Assembly: GCF_019429535.1 (NCBI RefSeq)
Contig: NZ_JAHXZM010000001.1
Span: 248,001-312,000, forward strand
DNA length: 64,000 bases
Direction of reading: 5' to 3'
From: Sphingomonas citricola
Lineage (GTDB): Bacteria; Pseudomonadota; Alphaproteobacteria; Sphingomonadales; Sphingomonadaceae
In this document: piece after piece, positions 52,281 through 60,005 of the stretch
How positions within the stretch are numbered: the first letter of the stretch is position 1
How the letters are laid out: each line of letters starts with the position of its first letter
Translations under genes and position numbers: made by a program
Notes under the pieces: generated by a model
Databases searched by the model: none
Told to the model about the DNA's origin: nothing
The model's input: the letters and a program-made list of their open reading frames with translations, nothing else

Positions 52281-52604
52281 ATGGAGACGGGGCGAGACGA
52301 AGCGGGCGGAATGGCCGCGATCAGGGCCGATCTGGCGCGGCGCGTCGCGGCGATCGAGTGGCGCAGCGGACCCGCGAAACTGGCGGGCGAGGTCGACCAG
52401 ATCCGCCGCGTGGCGCGCGCGCACGGAATGCTGCCCGCGTTGGCGGTCGCGCAGCAACTGGAACGCGCGCTGGCACGGGGCGATCACGGGCCGATCGTCC
52501 ATGCCTGGCTGGCGATGCTGGGTGAGGCGGTGCTCTGCGAGCGTCAGGACGCGGCGGCATCGGATAGTTTCGCGGCGGCGTGCCAGGTTCGTTTCGCGGC
52601 GTGA
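52281..52604 (+). CDS. Hypothetical protein
   Basis: 107 residues, helical, family not recognised. Blocks [19 protein letters not shown] and [28 protein letters not shown] precedes the ATG at 52281. It lies 18 bases upstream of the GDT1-like gene on the same strand, so may be cotranscribed. Confidence 0.6.
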   Translation: METGRDEAGGMAAIRADLARRVAAIEWRSGPAKLAGEVDQIRRVARAHGMLPALAVAQQLERALARGDHGPIVHAWLAMLGEAVLCERQDAAASDSFAAACQVRFAA

Positions 52605-52622
52605 GGCACGCGGGCTGACGCG

Positions 52623-53189
52623 GTGGACGCGTTGATGGCGGCGATCGTGCTGGGCGCGATCTGCCAGATATCCGACAAGACGCCGTGGCTGGCGGCGATC
52701 TTCGCCGACCGGTTCCGTTCGCCGGCGCTGGTGATGCTGGCGGCGGTGCTGGCGCTCACCTTCAACTACGCGATCGGGGTGGCGGCGGGGCTGGCGGTGA
52801 CCGCGCTGCTGACGCCCGAGGCGCGGTTGCTGCTGCTGGCGCTCGCGCTGGTCCTCGCGGGCGCGGGAACGGGGTTCCGGTTGAAGCGGCCCGACGCACT
52901 GGAGGGATGGCGGACGGGTGCGGCGTTCACCAGCATCGCGGGGCTTGCGATCATGGCGTTCGGCGACCGGATGCAGTTCGTCGTCGCCGCGCTCGCCGGG
53001 CGCAGCACGTTGCCGTGGGCGGCGATGGTCGGCGCGGTGATCGGTGGCGCAGCGGTCAACGCCGTCGCGGTGGCGCTGGGCGAGGCGGCGTGGCTACGCC
53101 TGCCGCTCAGGCCGCTGCGGATCGCGGCGGCGGCGATCCTGCTGATCGCTGGGGTGGTGATCGCGTTGAACGCGTTGCGGCTGGTCTAG
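52623..53189 (+). CDS. TMEM165/GDT1 family membrane protein, variant motifs
   Basis: 188 residues with six hydrophobic segments in two repeats. GDT1 proteins carry ExGDK/RT motifs and transport Mn2+/Ca2+. Here repeat 1 reads QISDKTPWLAAIFADRF and repeat 2 AFGDRMQFVVAALAG, so the acidic Glu is replaced in both (Gln and Ala). It starts with GTG 52623. Fold assignment is good; transport activity is less sure. Confidence 0.75.
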   Translation: MDALMAAIVLGAICQISDKTPWLAAIFADRFRSPALVMLAAVLALTFNYAIGVAAGLAVTALLTPEARLLLLALALVLAGAGTGFRLKRPDALEGWRTGAAFTSIAGLAIMAFGDRMQFVVAALAGRSTLPWAAMVGAVIGGAAVNAVAVALGEAAWLRLPLRPLRIAAAAILLIAGVVIALNALRLV

Positions 53190-53191
53190 CG

Positions 53192-53216
53192 GGAGCGTTT
53201 TGTGCGCGCGTCCGTT
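53192..53216 (+). promoter_or_regulatory. EcfG-type promoter before dps
   Basis: GGAGC (53192-53196), 16 bases, CGTT (53213-53216): one mismatch to GGAAC-N16-CGTT, with correct spacing, 39 bases before the dps start. Dps genes are known general-stress targets in alphaproteobacteria. Confidence 0.5.
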
Positions 53217-53255
53217 GTGGAGGCGAAATCAACCCATCACCGGAGACCCAGCGCC

Positions 53256-53753
53256 GTGGCCGATATCGACCCCAAGCTCGCCACCCCGACCGACCTCGCC
53301 CGCAACGACACGATGACCGCGGCCGACGCGCTGAACGTCGCGCTGGCGGATTGTTTCGCGATCTACCTCAAGACCAAGAACTTCCACTGGCACGTGTCGG
53401 GGCCGCATTTCCGCGATTATCACCTGATGCTCGACGATCAGGCGGCGCAGATCCTGGGCGTGACCGACGCGATCGCGGAGCGCGTGCGCAAGACCGGCAA
53501 CACCACGCTGCGCTCGATCGGCGACATCAGCCGGCGCCAGCAGGTGGCCGACAACGATCGCGAGTTCGTCTCGCCCGACGACATGCTGGCCGAATTGCGC
53601 GAGGATAATCTGAAGCTGGTCGAGGCACTGCGCCGCGCGCGCGAGAAGGCCGAGGAAGCCAAGGATACCGCGACCTCCAGCCTCGCCGACGACTGGATCG
53701 ATCAGGCCGAGGAGCGCGCGTGGTTCCTGTTCGAGGCGAGCCGCAAGGGCTGA
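53256..53753 (+). CDS. dps: Dps family ferritin-like DNA-protection protein
   Basis: 165 residues. Forms a 12-mer that binds DNA and stores iron, removing peroxide. The inter-subunit ferroxidase site is visible in NFHWHVSGPHFRDYHLMLDDQ, split as NFHWH and HLMLDDQ; ERVRKTGNTTLRSIGD follows. GTG 53256 (VADIDPKLATP) has CGGAG upstream. A stress-type promoter precedes it. Confidence 0.93.
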   Translation: MADIDPKLATPTDLARNDTMTAADALNVALADCFAIYLKTKNFHWHVSGPHFRDYHLMLDDQAAQILGVTDAIAERVRKTGNTTLRSIGDISRRQQVADNDREFVSPDDMLAELREDNLKLVEALRRAREKAEEAKDTATSSLADDWIDQAEERAWFLFEASRKG

Positions 53754-53767
53754 GGCGTCGCCGCCGG

Positions 53768-54607
53768 CTAGCGTGCGCGTGCCGGGCCGAGCGTCAGCAG
53801 CCAGACGTCGGGCGGGGCGCGCCAGCGGACGGGCACGTCGCTGGTGCCGAGCCCGGCGGTGACGAGCACCTGATGGCCGTGGTCACGCACCAGCCCGCAC
53901 AGGAAACGGCGGTGCGTGCGCAGCGGCAGGACCGGCGGACCGATCACGGGCAGGCGAACCTGCCCGCAATGCGTGTGCCCCGCGATCATGAAGGGCGCGT
54001 TCGCGGGCAGCTTGGTCGCGAGATCGGGCGAGTGGGTGAGGATGATCGCGGCGCCACCCGCGCGCCGCAGCCCCGCCATCGTCGCGGGAACGTCGTCGGC
54101 GTGGCTGTAATCGTCGTCGACCCCGCCGATCGCGAGCGGCCCCCGGCGAAGCGCGCGATTGGCGAGCACGGTGACCCCCGCCCGGGTCAGCGCGCTGCGG
54201 ACCGCGGCGATGCTGGTGCCGTGGTCGTGATTGCCCGGCACCGCGACGACGCCCATCGGCGCGCGCAGCCGTGACAGTGCGGCGGTGAGCGGGCGCGCGA
54301 CCCGCCGCGCGTCGTCGGCGCCGTAACCGTTGATGAAATCGCCCGCGATCAGCACGAGATCGGGGTGGAGCGCGTTCACCTGCGCGACGATGCGCGTCAG
54401 CCGCGCGCTGTCCATCGCGAGGCTGCCGAGGTGGATGTCGCTCATCACCGCGACGCTGACTGGCGCGGCGCCCGCGGGCCAGTCGCCGAGTTCGATCGTC
54501 TCGTGCCGGACGACGGGATCGGCGCGCGCGTTCCACACGCCGATCGCGAAGGCCGCGACGCCCGACAGGATGACGGCAGCGAGGAGGAGCAGGAGGCGGC
54601 GGCGCAT
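53768..54607 (-). CDS. Membrane-anchored metallophosphoesterase
   Basis: 279 residues. One N-terminal TM segment (LLLLLAAVILSGVAAFAIGV), then a calcineurin-like domain: SDIHLG, AGDFINGYG, VPGNHDHGT and GHTHCGQVRLP, all metal ligands present. It is of the YkuE type, facing the periplasm; substrate unknown. It is convergent with dps, 14 bases apart. Confidence 0.9.
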   Translation of the reverse strand: MRRRLLLLLAAVILSGVAAFAIGVWNARADPVVRHETIELGDWPAGAAPVSVAVMSDIHLGSLAMDSARLTRIVAQVNALHPDLVLIAGDFINGYGADDARRVARPLTAALSRLRAPMGVVAVPGNHDHGTSIAAVRSALTRAGVTVLANRALRRGPLAIGGVDDDYSHADDVPATMAGLRRAGGAAIILTHSPDLATKLPANAPFMIAGHTHCGQVRLPVIGPPVLPLRTHRRFLCGLVRDHGHQVLVTAGLGTSDVPVRWRAPPDVWLLTLGPARAR

Positions 54608-55026
54608 CGCACGGGGTGTGTAGACGGCGGATACGCGTATGCAAGCGCGCGGGGGAGCAGGGCCGGGCGCGTGCCGGCGCGGTATCACGGTGCGTGTGAG
54701 ATGTTGAATTTCTCACCAAGTGGCCGAACGCTGACGCACATAAACCCGATCCAATCCGGCCGGCATCGCGCAATCGGGCGGCGTCCCTGCCGCCGTCGAT
54801 CCGCCGGTCTTCGCGCAGGAGGCGCGGCGTGCGCGACGGTGAGGGTTTCTGCACAAGCGAGCATGGCGGCGGTCAGGTCAAGTAGATGACGACGTTTCGC
54901 GACCGATCCCGCACGCGGTGGCGGGCGTGATCATGCTCGATCGCCGCAGGGCTGAAAGGGGGGGGGGGGCGGGAAGGCGGATCGCGCGTCATACGGACGG
55001 GCGAGGTGCGGTCGGTGCGGCGCGGC
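54608..55026. other. Gene-free stretch with palindrome and poly-G tract
   Basis: About 420 bases between two leftward genes. It contains GTGAGA(N9)TCTCAC at 54695-54715 and a run of 12 G at 54958-54969. No ORF of coding character was found. The metallophosphoesterase promoter should be here. Confidence 0.45.
54695..54715. promoter_or_regulatory. Inverted repeat GTGAGA-N9-TCTCAC
   Basis: A perfect 6-bp inverted repeat 88 bases upstream of the metallophosphoesterase ATG. In reverse complement it reads TGAGAAATTCAACATCTCA, which resembles the GAGAACCTCAACTTTCTCA core of the CTCAACTT repeats at 6597 and 14570. It may be an operator or a diverged repeat copy. Confidence 0.35.
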
Positions 55027-55854
55027 TCAGCGCGCATTGTCGATCCAGTTCTGCGGAACCGGCTGCCCCTTTGCGGCGACGATCGCGATCGCGGCGCGCA
55101 GGTGCTGCTTGGCCTCGTCGCGGCGACCGAGGGATTGCAGCATCGCGGCGGCGTTGACGCGGCTATTGGCGTCGCCGGGATCGAGGCGTGCCGCCTGCTG
55201 AAAACGTTCGAGTGCCTCTGCCTGGTCGTTGCGATGCCACGCCGCCGACGCGAGCGTGCGAACCGCGCTGGCCTGTTCGTCGACGGGAAGCAAATCGGTC
55301 GCGACGAGGGTTTCCAGCGCGGCATGACGGCGCTCGCCGTCGTTCGTCATGTCAGCCAGCCGATATTGATACTGGCCGATCGCGAACCGTTCCTCTCCCG
55401 TCAGGTCGGGAAGCGCAGCCGTTCGCGCAGCCGCGGTGCTTGCCTGTGCGATCTTGCCGGCGGCGATCAGTTTCTGCACTCCGGCAAGCGCGCAGGCGAC
55501 GGGTTTGCGCAACACCGCGCCGTCGGCCCGGCAGAATTTCCAGAATATCGTGCGCTGATCCTTGTAGGGGTCCATGCCGCTGCCCGGCGTGAACCCGTTC
55601 AGGCTCGTCCTCGTCGCCAGCAGCGGGTTGTTCTGGGTCGAATGGCGCGGGATGCGCGAGCCGACGATGATGGTCTTTCGCTGATTGGCGAGGTCCGGCG
55701 CGTCCGGGTCGGGTGCGGCGACCACGACGATGTCCTCGCCCCGCCGATCGGGCGCGGGCGGTGCCGGTACGGACGCGCCGGAAGGCTGCTGCGCGGCCGC
55801 AATCGTCGCGAAGCAGCACGCGGAACACGTTGCGAGAAGACCCAGCCGCATCAT
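55027..55854 (-). CDS. Exported TPR protein
   Basis: 275 residues. Signal peptide MMRLGLLATCSACCFATIAAAQ, a Pro-rich linker, a conserved-looking block DIVVVAAPD and TIIVGSRIPR, then a C-terminal TPR pair (EALERFQQAARLDPGDANSR, AAAMLQSLGRRDEAKQHL). Likely periplasmic; function unknown. Confidence 0.65.
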   Translation of the reverse strand: MMRLGLLATCSACCFATIAAAQQPSGASVPAPPAPDRRGEDIVVVAAPDPDAPDLANQRKTIIVGSRIPRHSTQNNPLLATRTSLNGFTPGSGMDPYKDQRTIFWKFCRADGAVLRKPVACALAGVQKLIAAGKIAQASTAAARTAALPDLTGEERFAIGQYQYRLADMTNDGERRHAALETLVATDLLPVDEQASAVRTLASAAWHRNDQAEALERFQQAARLDPGDANSRVNAAAMLQSLGRRDEAKQHLRAAIAIVAAKGQPVPQNWIDNAR

Positions 55855-56000
55855 TCGCTCTCTCCCGAGTCACGCCATGCGCGCGCTTCCCCGATGCATG
55901 ATGCCGCACCGACAGGCCGTGCGCAATGCGCGCCCGACGCCGACGCTATCGATCCGACCGGCGCGCGGGAGCCGCGGCGCGTGCCGGTCGTTGGGGGCTG

Positions 56001-57620
56001 ATGCACGCCTTCGCGCAGCTTCTCGATTCGTTGATCTACACCCGGTCGCGCAACGCCAAGTTGAAGCTGATCGGGGATTATCTGCGCGTGACGCCCGATC
56101 CCGATCGCGGCTGGGCGATGGCGGCGCTGACGGGCGATCTCGACCTGCCGGGCGTCAAGCCGGCGCTGTTGCGCGCGTTGATCGAGGAGCGGTTCGATCC
56201 CGTCCTGTTCCGCATGAGCCGCGACTATGTCGGCGACACCGCGGAGACGATCGCGCTTTTGTGGCCCGAGCCCGCGGGCGTGGTCGATGCAGCGCCGCTG
56301 TCGGTGTCGGCGGTGGTCGATGCGCTGCGGCATCTGTCGCGATCGGACGCGGGCGGGGTGCTGGCGGGGATGCTCGACCGGCTGGACGCGGAGGAACGGT
56401 TCGCCCTGCTCAAGATGGCGACAGGGTCGCTGCGCGTCGGGGTGTCGTCGCGGCTGGCGAAACAGGCGCTGGCGGACGCGTTCGGGCTCGACGTCGACGC
56501 GGTCGAGGAGGTGTGGCACGGGCTCGACGCGCCGTATCCGACGCTGTTCGCCTGGGCCGAGGGGACGGGGGAGCAGCCGACGCCCGCCGACGTGCCGGTG
56601 TTCCGCCCGTTCATGCTGGCGCATCCGCTGGAGGATTTGCGCGTCGATCTGTCCGATTATGTCGCGGAGTGGAAGTGGGACGGGATCCGCGTCCAGCTGG
56701 TCCATGTCGTCGATGCCGGCGGGGACGGCGAGACACGGCTGTACAGCCGCACCGGCGACGACGTGACGCGTGCCTTTCCCGATGTCGCGGCGGCGTTCCG
56801 GACGCCCGGCGTGCTCGACGGCGAATTGATGGTGAAGGGCGACGTGCAGGGCGGCACGCTCGAAGACGGCGGCGGGGCGGCGAGTTTCAACGCGCTCCAG
56901 CAGCGGCTCGGGCGCAAGCAGGTGTCGGCGAAGATGCTGGAAGAAAGCCCGGCGTTCGTGCGGTTGTACGACATCCTGTTCGACGGCGCGGAGGACCTGC
57001 GGCAGCTGGGCTGGAGCGAGCGGCGCACGCGGCTGGAGGCGTTCGTGGGCGCGCTCGACCCCGATCGGTTCGATCTGTCGGCGGTGGTCGAGGCGGCGGA
57101 TTTCACCGCGCTGGAGGCGATCCGCATGGGCGCGCGCGACGCCGCGATCGAGGGCATGATGCTCAAGCGCCGCGACGCGCCCTATGTCGCGGGGCGGCGC
57201 GCGGGGTTGTGGTACAAGTGGAAGCGCGATCCGCTGACCGCGGATTGCGTGATGATGTACGCGCAGCGCGGCAACGGGCGGCGATCGTCCTATTACAGCG
57301 ATTACACGTTCGGCTGCTGGACCGGCGGTGCGGCGGGCGAGGGTGAATTGCTGCCGGTCGGCAAGGCGTATCAGGGGATCACCGACGAGGAGTTGCGCCA
57401 GCTCGACCGGTTCGTGCGGCACCACACCACCAACCGGTTCGGGCCGGTCCGCGAGGTCGAGCGGTCGCTGGTGCTGGAGATCGCGTTTGATTCGATCCAC
57501 GAATCGAAACGGCACAAATCGGGGCTGGCGATGCGCTTTCCCCGGATCGCGCGCATCCGCACCGACAAGCCCGCGCACGAGGCGGACACGATCGAGGGAC
57601 TGCGCAAGCTCGTTACGTGA
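56001..57620 (+). CDS. ATP-dependent DNA ligase (ligase-associated repair type)
   Basis: 539 residues. N-terminal helical domain (to about 200), then the nucleotidyltransferase domain with the adenylated Lys225 (EWKWDGIR), LDGELMVKG, EGMMLKRRDAPYV and YKWKRDPL, and an OB-fold. This group usually lies beside an Lhr-like helicase, an exonuclease and a phosphoesterase; none adjoins it here. ATG 56001. Confidence 0.92.
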   Translation: MHAFAQLLDSLIYTRSRNAKLKLIGDYLRVTPDPDRGWAMAALTGDLDLPGVKPALLRALIEERFDPVLFRMSRDYVGDTAETIALLWPEPAGVVDAAPLSVSAVVDALRHLSRSDAGGVLAGMLDRLDAEERFALLKMATGSLRVGVSSRLAKQALADAFGLDVDAVEEVWHGLDAPYPTLFAWAEGTGEQPTPADVPVFRPFMLAHPLEDLRVDLSDYVAEWKWDGIRVQLVHVVDAGGDGETRLYSRTGDDVTRAFPDVAAAFRTPGVLDGELMVKGDVQGGTLEDGGGAASFNALQQRLGRKQVSAKMLEESPAFVRLYDILFDGAEDLRQLGWSERRTRLEAFVGALDPDRFDLSAVVEAADFTALEAIRMGARDAAIEGMMLKRRDAPYVAGRRAGLWYKWKRDPLTADCVMMYAQRGNGRRSSYYSDYTFGCWTGGAAGEGELLPVGKAYQGITDEELRQLDRFVRHHTTNRFGPVREVERSLVLEIAFDSIHESKRHKSGLAMRFPRIARIRTDKPAHEADTIEGLRKLVT

Positions 57621-57673
57621 TTTGCGTGGAGGTGACGACCGGTTCGTTAACCTGTCGCGGATAGTCAGGGCGC

Positions 57674-57856
57674 ATGACCTATTTCCTCGCGCTTCTTCGT
57701 AACAACCGCGGTGCGACCGCGATCGAATATGGCCTGATCGCGGCGTTGATCGCGGTGGCCGCGATCGTGGCGATGCAGGGACTGGGCAATCAGTTGCAGA
57801 CCACCTTCACCAAGGCGCAGACCAAGATGCGCGACGGCACCGCCAAGGCCGTCTGA
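57674..57856 (+). CDS. flp: Flp family type IVb pilin
   Basis: 60-residue prepilin. The leader MTYFLALLRNNRG ends at the prepilin cleavage site, followed by ATAIEYGLIAALIAVAAI with the Glu-Tyr pair at +5/+6 and a hydrophobic helix. It would be assembled by a Tad machine including CpaF (1-1329). No prepilin peptidase lies beside it. Confidence 0.93.
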   Translation: MTYFLALLRNNRGATAIEYGLIAALIAVAAIVAMQGLGNQLQTTFTKAQTKMRDGTAKAV

Positions 57857-57908
57857 CGGAGAGCGACGCGCGGGCGCGCGCCCGGAAACGCGCGCGATCA
57901 CATACGCG

Positions 57909-58778
57909 ATGACGCGCGGCGCGGGCGGTGGCACGGTGGGAGCTGTGACGCCGTTCGCCCTCGCCGCTGTGCTGATGATCGCCTCGGGCTCGGTCCACGC
58001 GGTCGTCAATGCGATCATCAAGAGCGGGCGCGACAAGATGGCGTCGCGCGCGCTGACCGATGGCGCGAGTGCGGTGATCCTGTTGCCCGCGCTGCCCTTC
58101 GTCGCCTGGCCCGCGGGTGCGGGGTGGTGGCTGGCGGCGAGCGTCGCGACGCATCTGGTCTATCTCTACGCGTTGGTGCGCGCGTACGAGACCGCGGACC
58201 TGAGCGCGGCCTATCCGATCCTGCGCGGCACCGCGCCCGTCGTGACCGCGATCGTGACGATCGTGGCGCTGGGCGACGCCGTTCGGGGAGCGCAGGTCGC
58301 GGGAATCGCGATCATCGGCGCCGCGATGCTGCTGCTCGTCGCGGGGCGGCACCTGTCGCGCGGTGCGCTCGGCTGGTCGCTGCTGACCGGGGTGATGATC
58401 GCGGCCTATACCGTGATCGACGCGCACGGGGTGCGCGCGGCACCGACGCGGTCGGGCTATATCGTGTGGCTGTTCGTCGCAATGGGGCTGGGCGTCGCGG
58501 GCATGTTCGCGATCGCGTCGCGCGGGGCGATCGTCGCGGCGATCGCGCCGCAGTGGCGCGCGGGCGCGGTGGCGGGGGCGCTGTCGATTGTGACCTACTG
58601 CGCGGCGCTCTTAGCGCTCGCGACCGGGCCGACCGCGCCGCTCGCCGCGCTCCGCGAGACGGGGATGGTCACCGCAATGCTGATCGGGGTGTTCGCGCTG
58701 GGCGAGCCACTGACCATGCATCGCGTCGCGGCGGTCGCGTCGATCGTGGGCGGGGCGGCGCTGATCCTGCTGGGATGA
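57909..58778 (+). CDS. EamA/DMT family transporter
   Basis: 289 residues, about ten hydrophobic segments in two EamA repeats (AYPILRGTAPVVTAIVT ending the first; PTAPLAALRETGMVTAMLIG and MHRVAAVASIVGGAALILL in the second). Substrate unknown; metabolite efflux is usual. ATG 57909; the hydrophobic part begins about 14 residues later. Confidence 0.88.
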   Translation: MTRGAGGGTVGAVTPFALAAVLMIASGSVHAVVNAIIKSGRDKMASRALTDGASAVILLPALPFVAWPAGAGWWLAASVATHLVYLYALVRAYETADLSAAYPILRGTAPVVTAIVTIVALGDAVRGAQVAGIAIIGAAMLLLVAGRHLSRGALGWSLLTGVMIAAYTVIDAHGVRAAPTRSGYIVWLFVAMGLGVAGMFAIASRGAIVAAIAPQWRAGAVAGALSIVTYCAALLALATGPTAPLAALRETGMVTAMLIGVFALGEPLTMHRVAAVASIVGGAALILLG

Positions 58779-58793
58779 GCACCGCGCGCGCGG

Positions 58794-58964
58794 TCAGGCG
58801 AAATCGCCGAGCTGGTCGGCCTCGGCATCGGGCAGGCCGGAGGGATCGTCGTCCATCGGCGGCTGTTCGGGATGCGCGATCGGATCGGCCTCGGTCGGGG
58901 TGACGCCGGTCTGGTCGGGATCGCGCTCGCCGTGATCGGGGAGGGGGTCGGGTGCGCTCGCCAT
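58794..58964 (-). CDS. Small acidic protein
   Basis: 56 residues, very rich in Asp, Glu and Pro (MASAPDPLPDHGERDPDQ start, PDAEADQLGDFA end), with only two Arg/Lys. GGAGAGCAG lies 5-10 bases before the ATG. The length is below usual gene-call limits but codon use fits coding sequence. Unknown function; a possible stress promoter lies upstream. Confidence 0.6.
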   Translation of the reverse strand: MASAPDPLPDHGERDPDQTGVTPTEADPIAHPEQPPMDDDPSGLPDAEADQLGDFA

Positions 58965-58993
58965 CGTACTGCTCTCCTGATTGTCGCGTGGTG

Positions 58994-59019
58994 AACGCGC
59001 AGGAAGCGTGGAAGGTTAC
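58994..59019 (-). promoter_or_regulatory. Weak EcfG-type promoter before the small acidic protein gene
   Basis: On the minus strand GTAAC (59019-59015), 17 bases, CGTT (58997-58994): one mismatch to GGAAC-N17-CGTT, 29 bases before the ATG. It overlaps the stop codon of the next gene, so is tentative. Confidence 0.3.
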
Positions 59020-59405
59020 GCGCCGGTGTGTTCGGGGCTGTGCTCGGACTTTGGTTCGAGGTCGTGAGTACCGGCCTCGGGGGCGTATTCGGGCTGGCCG
59101 AGGCGGCGGACGTCGAGCGCGGTGATGCCGATCAGCGTGACGGTGCCGAAACGGCGATCGCCCTCGACGACGATCCCCTCGACCGTCTGGCGTAGCGCGG
59201 TCCAGGGAAGCGCCTGAGCGATCGCGCGCGCGCCGCGCAGCCGGATCGCGAGCACGCCGCCGCGCGCGTCGATCGCGAGGCCTGCGCGCCCGTCGTTCGA
59301 GACGAGCGCGTCGATCGCGGCGAAGGCGACGTTCGTCTCGGCGATCGCGTCGATCACCTCGTCGGGGGAGCGCAGCAGGCGGTTGGTGCGGCCGAATCGC
59401 AGCAT
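59016..59405 (-). CDS. Hypothetical protein
   Basis: 129 residues, soluble, no recognised family. It starts MLRFGRTNRLLRSPDEVID, then alternating strands (AGLAIDARGGVLAIRLRG, FGTVTLIGITALDVRRL) and an acidic tail. ATG 59405. It lies between the small acidic protein gene and the DUF442 gene, all on the minus strand. Confidence 0.6.
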   Translation of the reverse strand: MLRFGRTNRLLRSPDEVIDAIAETNVAFAAIDALVSNDGRAGLAIDARGGVLAIRLRGARAIAQALPWTALRQTVEGIVVEGDRRFGTVTLIGITALDVRRLGQPEYAPEAGTHDLEPKSEHSPEHTGA

Positions 59406-59430
59406 CACGCCGCGCCTCGCAGATGAGGGA

Positions 59431-59877
59431 TCACTGCGCGCCGTCACCCCGGTCGGGCGACACCGCGTCCATCAGCGGACGCAGGCCGTTCAGGTCGTAG
59501 CCCGCGCCCGCGCCCTTGGCGACGAGGTCGTCCTGATCCTCACCGAGCCCCGCGGCGGCGATCGCCCAGAGATTGCACGAGCGCGTGCCCGAGCGACAGT
59601 AAGCGAGCACCGGGCCGTTCGCCTGATGCATCGCGTCGATCATCGCGGCGACCTGCGGGTGTGAGAATCCGGCGTGGGTGACGGGGATCGCGGTGTAGGC
59701 GAGCCCGGCGTCCTCAGCCGCGGCGCGGATCGCGTCGCCCGACGGCTGGCCGGCTTCCTCGCCATCGGGGCGGTTGTTGACGATCGCGGCAAAGCCCGCG
59801 GCCTTGATCGCGGGGATGTCGGCGGGGTCGATCTGGGGCGAGACGGCGATGCGCGCGTCGATGCGGCGGATGTCCAT
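59431..59877 (-). CDS. TIGR01244/DUF442 phosphatase-like protein
   Basis: 148 residues. Begins MDIRRIDARIAVSPQIDP; NNRPDGEEAGQP, the Cys loop AYCRSGTRSCNLW (CX5R signature) and GYDLNGLRP are typical of the beta-lactamase-hydrolase-like phosphatase domain found in sulfide-oxidation and other contexts. Enzyme activity in this organism is unknown. Confidence 0.85.
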   Translation of the reverse strand: MDIRRIDARIAVSPQIDPADIPAIKAAGFAAIVNNRPDGEEAGQPSGDAIRAAAEDAGLAYTAIPVTHAGFSHPQVAAMIDAMHQANGPVLAYCRSGTRSCNLWAIAAAGLGEDQDDLVAKGAGAGYDLNGLRPLMDAVSPDRGDGAQ

Positions 59878-60005
59878 GCGCGGGGCGATAGGCGATGGCG
59901 GGGCAGGCGTCACGGGGGTGCGTGGGGGGCAGGTGAGGAAATGACCGCGTGTGTGACTTTTCGCCCCCGCCGCGCCCGCGCCGGCGCGGTCGATGTGCCC
60001 GACGC

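Noticed and set aside
53768..54607. PdeM phosphoesterase of the ligase-associated repair cluster
   Set aside because: It has an N-terminal TM anchor and YkuE-type motifs, is separated from the ligase gene by another gene, and faces away from it.
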